Shown: piece by piece, positions 8,694-16,141 of the stretch
Layout: each line of letters begins with the position of its first letter
How positions within the stretch are numbered: the first letter of the stretch is position 1
Assembly: GCA_900542385.1 (NCBI GenBank)
Contig: UQNP01000014.1
Location: 1 to 22,919, forward strand
Reading direction: 5' to 3'
Source of the DNA: an uncultured Eubacterium sp.
GTDB taxonomy: Bacteria > Bacillota > Clostridia > Peptostreptococcales > Anaerovoracaceae
DNA: 22,919 bases
The notes under the pieces: generated by a model
Database searches by the model: none
What the model was told of the DNA's origin: nothing
Seen by the model: the letters and a program-made list of their open reading frames with translations, nothing else
Translations under genes and position numbers: made by a program

Positions 8694-9160
8694 ACCTGCT
8701 TCTCCTTTTCAGCTTCCATTTCTTTTTTCATTGCGGCTATTATATCCACGCTGAATCTCATGTCGTCGCTCATGGGATTGACGGTAAAGCCCTCCACCTG
8801 ATTTTGAGGCTGAAGGATCATGGCCGCCATATCGTCAAAATTTACTATGAGATTCTGCTGATCTCTTTTGACCCCGCATTTTTCAAGCTCTGCTCCGTCA
8901 GTAAACAGAGGATAATACAGTTTGCCGCTCTCTGTCTTTATTAGCTCGAAACTGATCTGTGTATCCTTTTCAAGTATTATTTCTCCCGCCGTTTTATCAA
9001 ATTCAGCAGGTCTGTCCATCAATACCGGTATTATGAATTCCGCCCTTACTATCTCGTTTAAGAATTTAGACGAATTCTCAGCGCTCGGATCTTTTTTTAC
9101 CGCTTCAATAGCCTGTTTGAGCCTTGGGTTTTCAACAGGCTTCAATTCTCTTCCAGTCAT
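8690..9160 (-). CDS. SseB-type N-terminal-domain protein of unknown role
   Basis: This 156-residue soluble protein resembles the SseB N-terminal domain family. The pattern NPRLKQAIEAVKKDPSAENS followed by LNEIVRAEFIIPV near the start, and LYYPLFTDGAELEKC in the middle, match that domain. Domains of this type are widespread in Clostridia with no settled function. The start is ATG 9160, with GGGAGG 5 bases upstream; an in-frame extension to 9262 would cross the folD terminator and adds a Cys-rich stretch unlike the family, so it is rejected. It is the first gene after the terminator of the folate operon, and the downstream membrane-protein gene overlaps its stop. A promoter should lie in 9161-9235; TAAAAT near 9182-9187 is a possible -10 element but lacks a clear -35. 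Confidence 0.72.
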   Translation of the reverse strand: MTGRELKPVENPRLKQAIEAVKKDPSAENSSKFLNEIVRAEFIIPVLMDRPAEFDKTAGEIILEKDTQISFELIKTESGKLYYPLFTDGAELEKCGVKRDQQNLIVNFDDMAAMILQPQNQVEGFTVNPMSDDMRFSVDIIAAMKKEMEAEKEKQV

Positions 9161-9235
9161 ATTTCCTCCCGCTTTCGCACATTTTACCCGCAAATCGCAA
9201 AAAATTACGTACTTATATAAATATACATTGATTGC

Positions 9236-9267
9236 AAAAAAAAGGCAAGTGCCGCAAGACACTTTCC
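9236..9267 (-). terminator. Intrinsic terminator of the fhs-fchA-folD operon
   Basis: On the minus strand GG-A-AAGTG (9267-9260) pairs with CACTT-G-CC (9251-9244) around an 8-base loop, with one mismatch. Eight T residues follow directly (9243-9236). It begins about 25 bases after the folD stop. Confidence 0.75.
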
Positions 9268-9291
9268 CTTTTATTGTACTATATCAAACAG

Positions 9292-10152
9292 TTAAATACG
9301 GCTCTGTCTTTCAGCTGCCTGCACAACATGCTTCATCAGCACCGCTGCCGTTATCCTGCCAACGCCTCCCGGTACCGGCGTAACAGCTGCCGCTCTTTCC
9401 AGAATTCCTTCAGCGTCGACATCTCCGCACAGATCTCCATTCTCATCTGTATTTATGCCTACATCTATGATCGTCTGACCCTCTCCTATGTCTTCAGCTT
9501 TTATGATACCGGCTTTCCCCACAGCAGCTATAATGACATCTGCGTTTTTCAAAGCATTTTTAAAGTCTTCATCCTTTGTCCTGCTGTGACATATCGTAAG
9601 TGTAGCGTTTTTCTCAAGTACCATCATAGCTACAGGCCTGCCTATCACAAGACTTCTGCCCGCTACTGTGACCTTTTTTCCCTCAAGCTCTATACCGTAG
9701 TGATCTAAAATCTCAACGCACGCTTTTGCAGTACACGGAGGAAAACCGTCTCCGTTTCCCGTGAACACTGCTGCCATGGATCCTCCCGATATTCCGTCCA
9801 CATCTTTTCGCGGATCTATGGCCCGGCATACCTTTGCATCGTCTATATGCGCCGGAAGAGGCCTGAATACGAGTATCCCGTGAATGTGTTCATCTTCATT
9901 GAGTTCACGAAGCTTATCAAGCAGCTTTTTTTCCGGAACATTTTCTTCAAAAACAGCTCTTACTACCTTTATACCTGTCTCTTCTGCTCTTTTAAGTGCA
10001 CCTCTTTCATACGCCATATCCTCAGGCTTTTCGCCCGCTCTCAGTATCGCAAGTGTCGGTACAGTTCCCTTTTTCTTCAACGCTTCAGTTTTTTCAGCCA
10101 CTGTTTCAAGCAGTGAACTTGATACTTCAGCTCCTTTTAGCAGCTTTCCCAT
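9292..10152 (-). CDS. folD: Methylenetetrahydrofolate dehydrogenase, FolD family, cyclohydrolase site altered
   Basis: FolD proteins oxidise 5,10-methylene-THF to methenyl-THF with NAD(P) and usually also hydrolyse the product to 10-formyl-THF. The fold is clear over 286 residues: DPRKDVDGISGG, GFPPCTAKACVEILDHYGI, the cofactor motif VAGRSLVIGRPVAMMVLE, CHSRT and TPVPGGVGRITAAVLMKHV. Two residues needed for cyclohydrolase activity in characterised enzymes differ. The Tyr-x-x-x-Lys pair (E. coli Y50/K54) reads Y48 ERG A52, and the Gln of VQLPLP (E. coli Q98) is F96 in VFRPLP. Asp119 (E. coli D121) remains. The gene is last in a riboswitch-controlled operon after fhs and fchA, so it is probably a dehydrogenase only, with FchA doing the hydrolysis. 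The start ATG 10152 has AAGGAG, though about 12 bases away. The terminator follows at 9267. Confidence 0.9.
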   Translation of the reverse strand: MGKLLKGAEVSSSLLETVAEKTEALKKKGTVPTLAILRAGEKPEDMAYERGALKRAEETGIKVVRAVFEENVPEKKLLDKLRELNEDEHIHGILVFRPLPAHIDDAKVCRAIDPRKDVDGISGGSMAAVFTGNGDGFPPCTAKACVEILDHYGIELEGKKVTVAGRSLVIGRPVAMMVLEKNATLTICHSRTKDEDFKNALKNADVIIAAVGKAGIIKAEDIGEGQTIIDVGINTDENGDLCGDVDAEGILERAAAVTPVPGGVGRITAAVLMKHVVQAAERQSRI

Positions 10153-10176
10153 ACAAAAAATCTTCTCCTTTGATGT

Positions 10177-10812
10177 TTATTGTTTTTTCAGTCTCTCAGC
10201 CACTTTATCGAATATTTCATCTGCGAGAGTAGTGTATTCCATAAGGTACATCGCACATCTCTGATTGAAATTTTCAGCCTTCTGCCTGTTTTTCATTGAT
10301 ATGGTGTTGATGTACACATTAAGGCTCGCTGCCTGAAGCGCTCCCTTGCATATCGCAGCGCTTGCTCCTGCGTCGCTGAGCACGCCGGCATTTCCTTTTT
10401 CCGCAAATTTACCTGACAGCTCTATAGCTCTTCCGCAGGCTTTCATAATAGTGATAGGTACTTCGCAGGCTTCAACGAGGGCATCTTCTGTAAGAGCTCT
10501 CTTTTCTTCTTTCTCTTCCTCTGTGGATGCCTTTTTTCTATAGCACGACATGAGTCTGTCGAATGCGTCTATATCCATCTGAACGAGCCTCAGCAGTCTG
10601 TTTTGTATTTCCCTTGCTTCTTTCATCATCTGCATTATGTCGTCTTCGACGTCTTTATACTTTTCTCTTCCAAGGGTAAGAGACCCCACCATATGGCCAA
10701 GAGCTGTACCCAGTGCTCCGGCAAAAGCTGCAACGCTGCCTCCTCCCGGTACAGGCTCATTGCTCGCTGCGGCTTCTATAAATTTTCTGCATGATTTATC
10801 CGTATATAACAT
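10177..10812 (-). CDS. fchA: Methenyl-THF cyclohydrolase / formimino-THF cyclodeaminase (FchA)
   Basis: This 211-residue protein belongs to the FTCD C-terminal (cyclodeaminase/cyclohydrolase) family. The signature NEPVPGGGSVAAFAGALGTA spans about residues 18-37, and SDAGASAAICKGALQAASLN near 145-165 is the second conserved block. The remainder is mostly helical, as expected for the helical-bundle dimer. Family members either convert formimino-THF to methenyl-THF or act as methenyl-THF cyclohydrolase. Here it sits between fhs and folD in an operon with no formiminotransferase or histidine-degradation genes. That context, with the altered active site of the neighbouring FolD, favours the cyclohydrolase role. 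It lies 82 bases after fhs and 25 bases before folD. The start ATG 10812 has a GGAGAGG site. Confidence 0.9.
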   Translation of the reverse strand: MLYTDKSCRKFIEAAASNEPVPGGGSVAAFAGALGTALGHMVGSLTLGREKYKDVEDDIMQMMKEAREIQNRLLRLVQMDIDAFDRLMSCYRKKASTEEEKEEKRALTEDALVEACEVPITIMKACGRAIELSGKFAEKGNAGVLSDAGASAAICKGALQAASLNVYINTISMKNRQKAENFNQRCAMYLMEYTTLADEIFDKVAERLKKQ

Positions 10813-10893
10813 GTGTCCTCTCCATCTCCTTTTCTGACCTCTTTTATACCGCCCGCCTCGGTATTCTCCCGGCAGCGGGACTTAAATCAGGAG

Positions 10894-12570
10894 CTAAAAC
10901 AGCCCTGTTATCTTTCCTGTATTGTCTACATCGATATTTTCAGCGGCAGGCTTTTTAGGAAGTCCCGGCATAGTCATAATATCTCCCGTAAGAGCAACTA
11001 TGAATCCCGCTCCCGCAGAAACTTTAAGATTTCTCACTGTAAGCGTGAATCCCCTCGGTGCTCCCAGAAGACTGGCATCATCTGAAAAGCTGTACTGAGT
11101 CTTCGCAACGCATATCGGAAGGTCTCCAAATCCGAGCTTTTCAAGCTGTGCCATCTGCTTTGCCGCTGCCGGCGTAATATTTATATCGTCAGCCCTGTAT
11201 ATACGCTGAGCGATGGCTCTTATTTTTTCTTCTATAGTCATATCGAGGCTGTATGAATATTGGAAATCCGACTTCTCTTCACAGAGTTTCACCACTTCCT
11301 CCGCAAGTTTCATACCGCCTTCTCCGCCTTTTCCCCATACTTCACTGAGTACAGCTTTTACTCCCAGCTCTCCGCATTTCTTCTCAACTAAATCAAGCTC
11401 CGCTTCAGTGTCCGCCGGGAATCTGTTGATAGCCACCACAGCCGTAAGGCCATATACCTTAGTTATATTCTCAACGTGCTGCAGGAGATTAGGCAGTCCC
11501 TTTTCAAGAGCTTTCAGATCTTCTTTTTCCAGCTCTCCCTTAGCTGCGCCTCCATGATGTTTGAGAGCTCTCACTGTTGCAACTACTACAACAGCCGAAG
11601 GCTTTATATCTGCCATCCTGCATTTTATATCCAGGAATTTCTCCGCGCCAAGATCTGCACCGAAACCTGCTTCTGTCACAACATAGTCCGCCATTTTCAT
11701 CGCCATCTTCGTTGCCATCACCGAATTGCACCCGTGGGCTATGTTGGCGAAAGGACCTCCGTGAATGAACGCCGGTGTATTCTCCAGAGTCTGTACAAGA
11801 TTAGGCTTTAGCGCATCTTTCAGCAGAGCCGCCATAGCTCCCTGAGCTTTGAGCTGACCGGCGGTAACAGGCTCATCGTCATAATTGTATCCTACTATTA
11901 TGTTTGATATCCTCTCCTTGAGATCATCTATATCCCTTGCCAGACAAAGTATAGCCATTATTTCGCTCGCCACCGTGATATCGAATCCGTCTTCTCTCGG
12001 AGTTCCGTTCGCTTTGCCGCCAAGACCATCGGTTATAAATCTGAGCTGCCTGTCGTTCATATCGACACATCTCTTCCAAGTTATCTTTCTTACATCTATT
12101 CTCAGGCTGTTTCCCTGCTGTATGTGATTGTCCAGCATTGCTGCAAGCAGGTTGTTAGCCGCTCCTATTGCGTGCATATCACCTGTGAAATGCAGGTTTA
12201 TATCTTCCATAGGAACCACCTGGGCATATCCGCCTCCGGCTGCTCCACCCTTTACTCCGAACACAGGACCCAAAGAAGGCTCTCGGAGTGCAACCAGAAC
12301 ATTTTTGCCCGCTCTTTTAAGTGCATCGGAAAGTCCTACTGTAGTGGTAGTTTTCCCTTCTCCTGCAGGTGTTGGGGAAATAGCTGTGACCAGAATGACT
12401 TTTCCGTCTTTCGCATCACTTTTTTCATCGAGCAGTCTGTAGTCAACTTTTGCCTTGTAGTTTCCGTAAAGTTCGATGTACTTTTCATCAAGACCCACTG
12501 ATTTGGCGATCTCTCTTATGTCTTTCATTTCCGTTTCCTGAGCTATCTGGATATCACTTTTGATCTTCAT
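10894..12570 (-). CDS. fhs: Formate-tetrahydrofolate ligase
   Basis: This enzyme joins formate to THF with ATP, giving 10-formyl-THF for purine and fMet synthesis, or for formate assimilation in anaerobes. The 558-residue length is standard. The N-terminal segment [18 protein letters not shown], the P-loop [11 protein letters not shown] (residues 67-77), [20 protein letters not shown] and the C-terminal [19 protein letters not shown] are all strongly conserved family segments. ATG 12570 is chosen because AAGGAG lies 8 bases upstream; an extension to 12609 would run into the riboswitch terminator. The gene is first in fhs-fchA-folD and is preceded by a ZTP riboswitch with an overlapping terminator (12608-12705) and a good promoter (12713-12741). 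Expression is therefore expected to rise when 10-formyl-THF runs short and ZTP accumulates. Confidence 0.96.
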   Translation of the reverse strand: MKIKSDIQIAQETEMKDIREIAKSVGLDEKYIELYGNYKAKVDYRLLDEKSDAKDGKVILVTAISPTPAGEGKTTTTVGLSDALKRAGKNVLVALREPSLGPVFGVKGGAAGGGYAQVVPMEDINLHFTGDMHAIGAANNLLAAMLDNHIQQGNSLRIDVRKITWKRCVDMNDRQLRFITDGLGGKANGTPREDGFDITVASEIMAILCLARDIDDLKERISNIIVGYNYDDEPVTAGQLKAQGAMAALLKDALKPNLVQTLENTPAFIHGGPFANIAHGCNSVMATKMAMKMADYVVTEAGFGADLGAEKFLDIKCRMADIKPSAVVVVATVRALKHHGGAAKGELEKEDLKALEKGLPNLLQHVENITKVYGLTAVVAINRFPADTEAELDLVEKKCGELGVKAVLSEVWGKGGEGGMKLAEEVVKLCEEKSDFQYSYSLDMTIEEKIRAIAQRIYRADDINITPAAAKQMAQLEKLGFGDLPICVAKTQYSFSDDASLLGAPRGFTLTVRNLKVSAGAGFIVALTGDIMTMPGLPKKPAAENIDVDNTGKITGLF

Positions 12571-12607
12571 TTGATTTTCTCCTTTTAAATAAACGGTATT
12601 ATCCAAC

Positions 12608-12705
12608 AAAAAAGCCGGCTATCCGGACTTTTCTGCCCAGACGGTCGGCTAAATCATCATTATACTTCACGTGGTCATTTCCACTTTATACCGTCAGTCG
12701 TATAA
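12608..12705 (-). promoter_or_regulatory. ZTP (pfl) riboswitch with transcription terminator, controlling fhs-fchA-folD
   Basis: Read on the minus strand, CGACTGACGG (12700-12691) is followed by a GTGG/CCAC hairpin (12684-12671). Next comes the conserved core GCCGACCGTCTGGGCA (12649-12634). GACGG and CCGTC pair perfectly, as in the pfl pseudoknot. Directly after, AGCCG (12650-12646) can instead pair with CGGCT (12617-12613), which is followed by T residues down to 12608. The pseudoknot strand therefore lies inside the competing terminator. Established ZTP riboswitches sit before fhs and purine genes and turn expression on when ZTP/ZMP signals 10-formyl-THF shortage; that is the expected logic here. 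The assignment was made by eye from motif order and pairing, without a covariance-model search. Confidence 0.88.
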
Positions 12706-12712
12706 CGCAATC

Positions 12713-12741
12713 ATTTTACCATGAGGGCATCAAATCCGCAA
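12713..12741 (-). promoter_or_regulatory. Sigma-A promoter of the ZTP riboswitch-fhs operon
   Basis: On the minus strand TTGCGG (12741-12736), a 17-base spacer and TAAAAT (12718-12713) lie in the short gap after the rnhB stop. Transcription would start a few bases before the riboswitch aptamer, which fits exactly. Confidence 0.7.
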
Positions 12742-12762
12742 GCATTTTAAGCTCATGTATAT

Positions 12763-13428
12763 CTATCTGTCCAGATTTTTTAAAAAACTCTTACGATGTA
12801 TCGGACATATTCCCTTTTCTCTTATACCTTCGTAATGTGCTTTCGTACCGTATCCTTTGTTTTTTTCAAAAGCATACCACGGGTACTCCCGGGCATATTT
12901 TATCATCATCCTGTCTCTTGTCACCTTGGCTATAATAGAAGCCGCCGCGATAGCCAGTACTTTCGCATCACCTTTTATGTACGATTTCTGAGGGATATCG
13001 AGATCTTCTATTTCCACTGCGTCGAAAAGCACCATGTCGAGACTTCCCGCACCTCTCTTTGCGAGATTTTTTTCAAGATCCTTCACCGCTCTTTTCATCG
13101 CCAGTTTTGTCGCCTGAAGTATATTTATCTCATCTATGATCTCATGGGAGGCCATCCCTATACCCCAGCTCACACATTCGGCTTTTATCTCCGTGAACAG
13201 CTTTTCTCTGTTCTTCTCAGTTATTTTTTTGGAATCATCAACTCCTAAAACATTGAAATCCTCCGGTAGCACTACAGCTGCCGCAACGACAGGACCCGCG
13301 AGAGGCCCTCTTCCCACTTCATCTACACCTGCAATGATTCTGAAGCCCTCTTCATGCAGTGCCGCCTCCTCTGATTTCATCTCAGCAAGTCTCTTTCGCT
13401 GATTTTCAAGCCGCTCTTCTTTTGTCAT
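12763..13428 (-). CDS. rnhB: Ribonuclease HII
   Basis: This cytosolic endonuclease cuts the RNA strand of RNA-DNA hybrids and removes single ribonucleotides misinserted in DNA. The 221-residue protein shows the hallmark GVDEVGRGPLAGPVVAAAVV with the first two acidic residues of the active site (D36, E37). It also has VDDSKKI and the C-terminal block KGDAKVLAIAAASIIAKVTR followed by D; the LFDAVEI stretch supplies a further conserved Asp. A charged, Lys/Glu-rich helix of about 25 residues precedes the domain. ATG 13428 has AAGGAG 5 bases upstream. It lies 47 bases after rbgA; rbgA-rnhB is the conserved Firmicutes gene order, usually just after rplS. The fhs promoter starts 22 bases after its stop, and no terminator is seen between them. 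Confidence 0.95.
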   Translation of the reverse strand: MTKEERLENQRKRLAEMKSEEAALHEEGFRIIAGVDEVGRGPLAGPVVAAAVVLPEDFNVLGVDDSKKITEKNREKLFTEIKAECVSWGIGMASHEIIDEINILQATKLAMKRAVKDLEKNLAKRGAGSLDMVLFDAVEIEDLDIPQKSYIKGDAKVLAIAAASIIAKVTRDRMMIKYAREYPWYAFEKNKGYGTKAHYEGIREKGICPIHRKSFLKNLDR

Positions 13429-13457
13429 AAAAACTCCTTTGCAGCTGGCTGCAGGCT

Positions 13458-13480
13458 GCTGAAATATGTGAGATTTCAGC
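13458..13480 (-). other. Perfect hairpin over the rbgA stop codon
   Basis: GCTGAAAT and ATTTCAGC form an 8-bp stem with a 7-base loop. One arm contains the rbgA TGA stop. There is no T run, so it is not an ordinary terminator. It could stabilise or process the rbgA-rnhB message, or tune ribosome passage between the two genes. It may also be chance. Confidence 0.5.
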
Positions 13481-14324
13481 TCTGATCCGGCAGTTCCAGC
13501 GTTATATGTCCTATTTTGCCGCCTCTGAATTCATCGAGCACCATCTTGCCCGTTCTCTCATAATCTATCCTCTTTCCTGAAAGTATGCATCCGCGGTTTT
13601 CTGCGATCCTCTCCATAGTTTCAAGAGGAGTATCTCCTATATCTTCAAGCTTATACCTCTCCTTTAAAAGCTCCGGATATTTTTCAGAAAGCTCTCCTAT
13701 GAGCTCCATTCCAAGAGTAGGGACATCGAGTATCTCATCCTTTATAGATCCGCAGAACGCAAGATTCAGTCCTTCTTTAGGGTCCTCGAATTTAGGCCAC
13801 AGTATCCCAGGAGTATCGAGAAGCTGCATCCCGTTTTCAAGCTTCAGCCACTGCTTGCCCTTTGTCACTCCCGGCCTGTCTCCCGTCTTTGTACTTTTTT
13901 TACCTGTCATCCTGTTTATCAGAGAGGATTTCCCCACATTCGGCACACCTACTATCATCAGTCTGTACGATCTTTTTCTGATTCGCTCTTTATTGTTCTC
14001 CTCCTGCATTTTCTCCAGCAAAGAAAAAAGTTCTTTGATGCCGCTGCCGTTCACACAGTTTGTCGATATGGCGTATGCGCCGTTTTTTTTCAGTTCACTT
14101 TTCCATAACGCCACAGCTTTTTCATCGGCAAGATCGCTTTTATTAAGGATCACCACTCTCGGCTTTTTCCTTATTATCTCATCTAGTACCGGATTCCTGC
14201 TTGAGATGGGTATCCTTGCATCGGTAACTTCAACTGCCGCGTCCACCAGTTTCAGATTTTCTGATATCAGCTGCCTGGTTTTTTTCATATGTCCGGGATA
14301 CCAGTTTATGTTGTTTACAGTCAT
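13476..14324 (-). CDS. rbgA: Ribosome biogenesis GTPase RbgA (YlqF)
   Basis: This circularly permuted GTPase is needed for late assembly of the 50S subunit. The motifs run in permuted order: G4 NKSD at residues 61-64, G1 GVPNVGKSS at 126-134 and G3 DTPG at 170-173. The N-terminus NNINWYPGHMKKTRQLI is the family signature, and the C-terminal RNA-binding helical domain follows from about residue 190. ATG 14324 is chosen because GGGGAGAG precedes it at a good distance and gives 282 residues, the usual length; upstream in-frame starts at 14339 or 14405 lack a site. In B. subtilis this gene follows rplS directly. Here it is separated from rplS by about 7 kb carrying two unrelated modules. It has its own candidate promoter, diverging from the response regulator promoter. 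Confidence 0.95.
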   Translation of the reverse strand: MTVNNINWYPGHMKKTRQLISENLKLVDAAVEVTDARIPISSRNPVLDEIIRKKPRVVILNKSDLADEKAVALWKSELKKNGAYAISTNCVNGSGIKELFSLLEKMQEENNKERIRKRSYRLMIVGVPNVGKSSLINRMTGKKSTKTGDRPGVTKGKQWLKLENGMQLLDTPGILWPKFEDPKEGLNLAFCGSIKDEILDVPTLGMELIGELSEKYPELLKERYKLEDIGDTPLETMERIAENRGCILSGKRIDYERTGKMVLDEFRGGKIGHITLELPDQS

Positions 14325-14362
14325 CGAATCTCTCCCCATTATCTTTGCTTCAACGTCATTTA

Positions 14363-14391
14363 ATTTTAACACATACGAATCTCCGTTTAAA
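14363..14391 (-). promoter_or_regulatory. Candidate promoter of rbgA-rnhB
   Basis: On the minus strand TTTAAA (14391-14386), 17 bases and TAAAAT (14368-14363) precede rbgA by about 40 bases. The -35 match is weak. It diverges from the response regulator promoter and would be needed if rbgA has lost its link to an rplS operon. Confidence 0.4.
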
Positions 14392-14406
14392 GGACATCCC
14401 CTCAAA

Positions 14407-14435
14407 TTGCTTTTTATCTTTACCTACAGTATAAT
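14407..14435 (+). promoter_or_regulatory. Sigma-A promoter of the response regulator gene
   Basis: TTGCTT (14407-14412), a 17-base spacer and a perfect TATAAT (14430-14435) precede the response regulator ATG by 36 bases. The spacer contains one TCTTTAC (14417-14423), the same 7-mer that is repeated four times before the ABC genes, which hints at feedback control by the regulator. Confidence 0.75.
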
Positions 14436-14471
14436 AAACCATCATATATCCATCACGAAAGGACTTTAAAC

Positions 14472-15146
14472 ATGAAAAAAATACTGATCGTCGACGATGA
14501 TGCACATATAGGCAACATACTTGAAGACGTTTTAAAGCTTGAAGGATACCAAGTGCTCCGTGCCTATTCGGGCACGGAAGCGATGATGATACTGGAAAAG
14601 TCAAAGACAGGATACCCTTCTATCGATCTCATACTTCTCGATATGATGCTGCCCGGACTTTCGGGAGAGGATATACTCCCGGCCGCCGGAGATATCCCTG
14701 TGATCGTCGTAAGCGCTAAAATAGACACCGATGATAAAGTGAACATGCTTTTAAACGGTGCTTGCGACTATATCACCAAACCTTTTGATATGGATGAGCT
14801 GCTCGCCAGAATAGCAGTACAGTTCAGAGGCAAAAATGATGCTTCCGACAGAAAAACCATTGAACTGCGTAACTTAAGCCTCGATACATCCTTCCGCATC
14901 ATCTCCTGCGGTGACAGATACGAAAAGCTTACTCCCACGGAATGTGCCATATTAAAACTTCTGATGCTCAATCCCCGTCAGGTTATCACAAAATCACAGG
15001 TTCTGGAAAGAATAAGCGCAGATACGCCTGACTGCACGGAGAGTTCTCTAAAGATGCATGTGAGCAATCTGAGAAAAAAGCTTGGCAAAGTCAATGAAAA
15101 CATATATATAGAATCTGTCTACGGCATAGGTTTCAGACTCAGCTGA
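14472..15146 (+). CDS. OmpR/PhoB-family response regulator
   Basis: This 224-residue two-component regulator has a receiver domain at residues 1-115. The acidic cluster VDDD is at 7-10, the phospho-acceptor is D57 in LILLDMMLPG, the conserved Lys is in YITKPF, and a Ser precedes Ala-Lys in VVSAK. The winged-helix DNA-binding domain spans about 130-224, with TPTECAILKLLMLNPRQVIT and the recognition helix region SSLKMHVSNLRKKLG. It has its own promoter and is followed by an ABC transporter pair and a histidine kinase on the same strand, which is probably its partner. OmpR-family proteins bind short direct repeats about 11 bp apart; the TCTTTAC repeats at 15150-15191 are the obvious target. ATG 14472 follows AAAGGA. 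The module resembles those that answer bacitracin, lantibiotics or similar peptides. Confidence 0.93.
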   Translation: MKKILIVDDDAHIGNILEDVLKLEGYQVLRAYSGTEAMMILEKSKTGYPSIDLILLDMMLPGLSGEDILPAAGDIPVIVVSAKIDTDDKVNMLLNGACDYITKPFDMDELLARIAVQFRGKNDASDRKTIELRNLSLDTSFRIISCGDRYEKLTPTECAILKLLMLNPRQVITKSQVLERISADTPDCTESSLKMHVSNLRKKLGKVNENIYIESVYGIGFRLS

Positions 15147-15149
15147 AAA

Positions 15150-15191
15150 TCTTTACTTTTTCTTTACTCTTCTCTTTACCGCTTTCTTTAC
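15150..15191 (+). promoter_or_regulatory. Four direct TCTTTAC repeats, likely response-regulator operator
   Basis: TCTTTAC occurs at 15150, 15161, 15173 and 15185, with 11, 12 and 12 bases between starts, so all copies lie on roughly one face of the helix. A TAATAT at 15202-15207 could be a -10 element, and no good -35 element is present. Repeats ending just upstream of a weak promoter are typical of activation by PhoB/OmpR-type regulators. The ABC transporter start is at 15230. Confidence 0.7.
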
Positions 15192-15229
15192 CGTGCCGCT
15201 GTAATATGCTCCACAAAAGAGGTAATATT

Positions 15230-16141
15230 ATGGAATATGTTCTGAAAACAGAATCACTAAAAAAACGTTACGGAAACCACGATGTCCTGAAAGGGCTTTC
15301 CATGAATGTTCCAAAAGGCTCAATATACGGTTTCATCGGGAAAAACGGTGCAGGAAAAACTACTGCAATACGGATCATATGCGGCCTTCAGGAGCCTTCA
15401 GGAGGAGAATATTCCATCTACGGGATCAAAAACAGTCGAAGGGATATACTTACATCCAGAAGAAGGATGGGCTCTGTCATAGAAGCTCCTGCCGTCTATC
15501 AGGACATGACTGCCACAGATAATGTAAAAATGCAGTTCAGCATACTGGGACTTCCCAGCTTTAAAAACACAGAAAAGCTTCTGAAAATCGTAGGTCTTGA
15601 AAATACCGGAAGAAAAAAAGTCAGGAATTTTTCTCTCGGTATGCGCCAAAGGCTGGGTATCGCTGTGGCTCTGGCAGGCTCCCCTGATTTCCTGGTGCTT
15701 GATGAACCTATGAACGGACTTGATCCGGAAGGGATAATAGAGATGAGAGAACTGATCCTCGATCTCAACCGCCGTCATAACATAACGGTACTGATCTCAA
15801 GTCACATACTCGACGAACTGGCAAAAATAGCTACACATTTCGGATTCATAGATGACGGCGCCATAGTGAAAGAAATCAGCGCTGCCAAACTCAGCGACAC
15901 ATTCCGCAAATGCGTAAGACTTGAAGTCTCCGATATCAATGCTCTGAGCACAGCTCTCGCTGATGCCGGTATGGAATACTCTGTGATATCGGACAGCACT
16001 GCCGATGTTTTTTCAAGTGTCAGCCTTACAAAACTGACGATGATACTTTCAAAGGCAGGCTGCGAGATATTATCAGCCCGCGAACACGATGAAACACTTG
16101 AAAGCTACTACATAGATCTTATAGGAGGTAAAGGGAAATGA
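15230..16141 (+). CDS. ABC transporter ATP-binding protein, BcrA/lantibiotic-protection type
   Basis: This 303-residue ATPase drives an ABC-2 type exporter. Walker A GKNGAGKT is at residues 37-44, the signature FSLGMRQR at 134-141 and Walker B FLVLDEP at 154-160, followed by MNGLDPEGI and the switch His in SSHILDELA. A C-terminal extension of about 90 residues is typical of the BcrA/drug-export subgroup. ATG 15230 is used because GAGG lies 7 bases upstream; an extension to 15206 has no site. The stop overlaps the permease start as ATGA, so the two are translated together. Its genetic partners, the regulator and the kinase, suggest induced resistance to or export of a peptide antibiotic. The substrate is unknown. 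Confidence 0.93.
   Translation: MEYVLKTESLKKRYGNHDVLKGLSMNVPKGSIYGFIGKNGAGKTTAIRIICGLQEPSGGEYSIYGIKNSRRDILTSRRRMGSVIEAPAVYQDMTATDNVKMQFSILGLPSFKNTEKLLKIVGLENTGRKKVRNFSLGMRQRLGIAVALAGSPDFLVLDEPMNGLDPEGIIEMRELILDLNRRHNITVLISSHILDELAKIATHFGFIDDGAIVKEISAAKLSDTFRKCVRLEVSDINALSTALADAGMEYSVISDSTADVFSSVSLTKLTMILSKAGCEILSAREHDETLESYYIDLIGGKGK

Noticed and set aside
13585..14469. Long plus-strand open frame opposite rbgA (294 codons)
   Set aside because: It is the antisense of a clear RbgA gene, has no ribosome binding site at its start, and its Ser/Phe-rich product is typical of a shadow frame.
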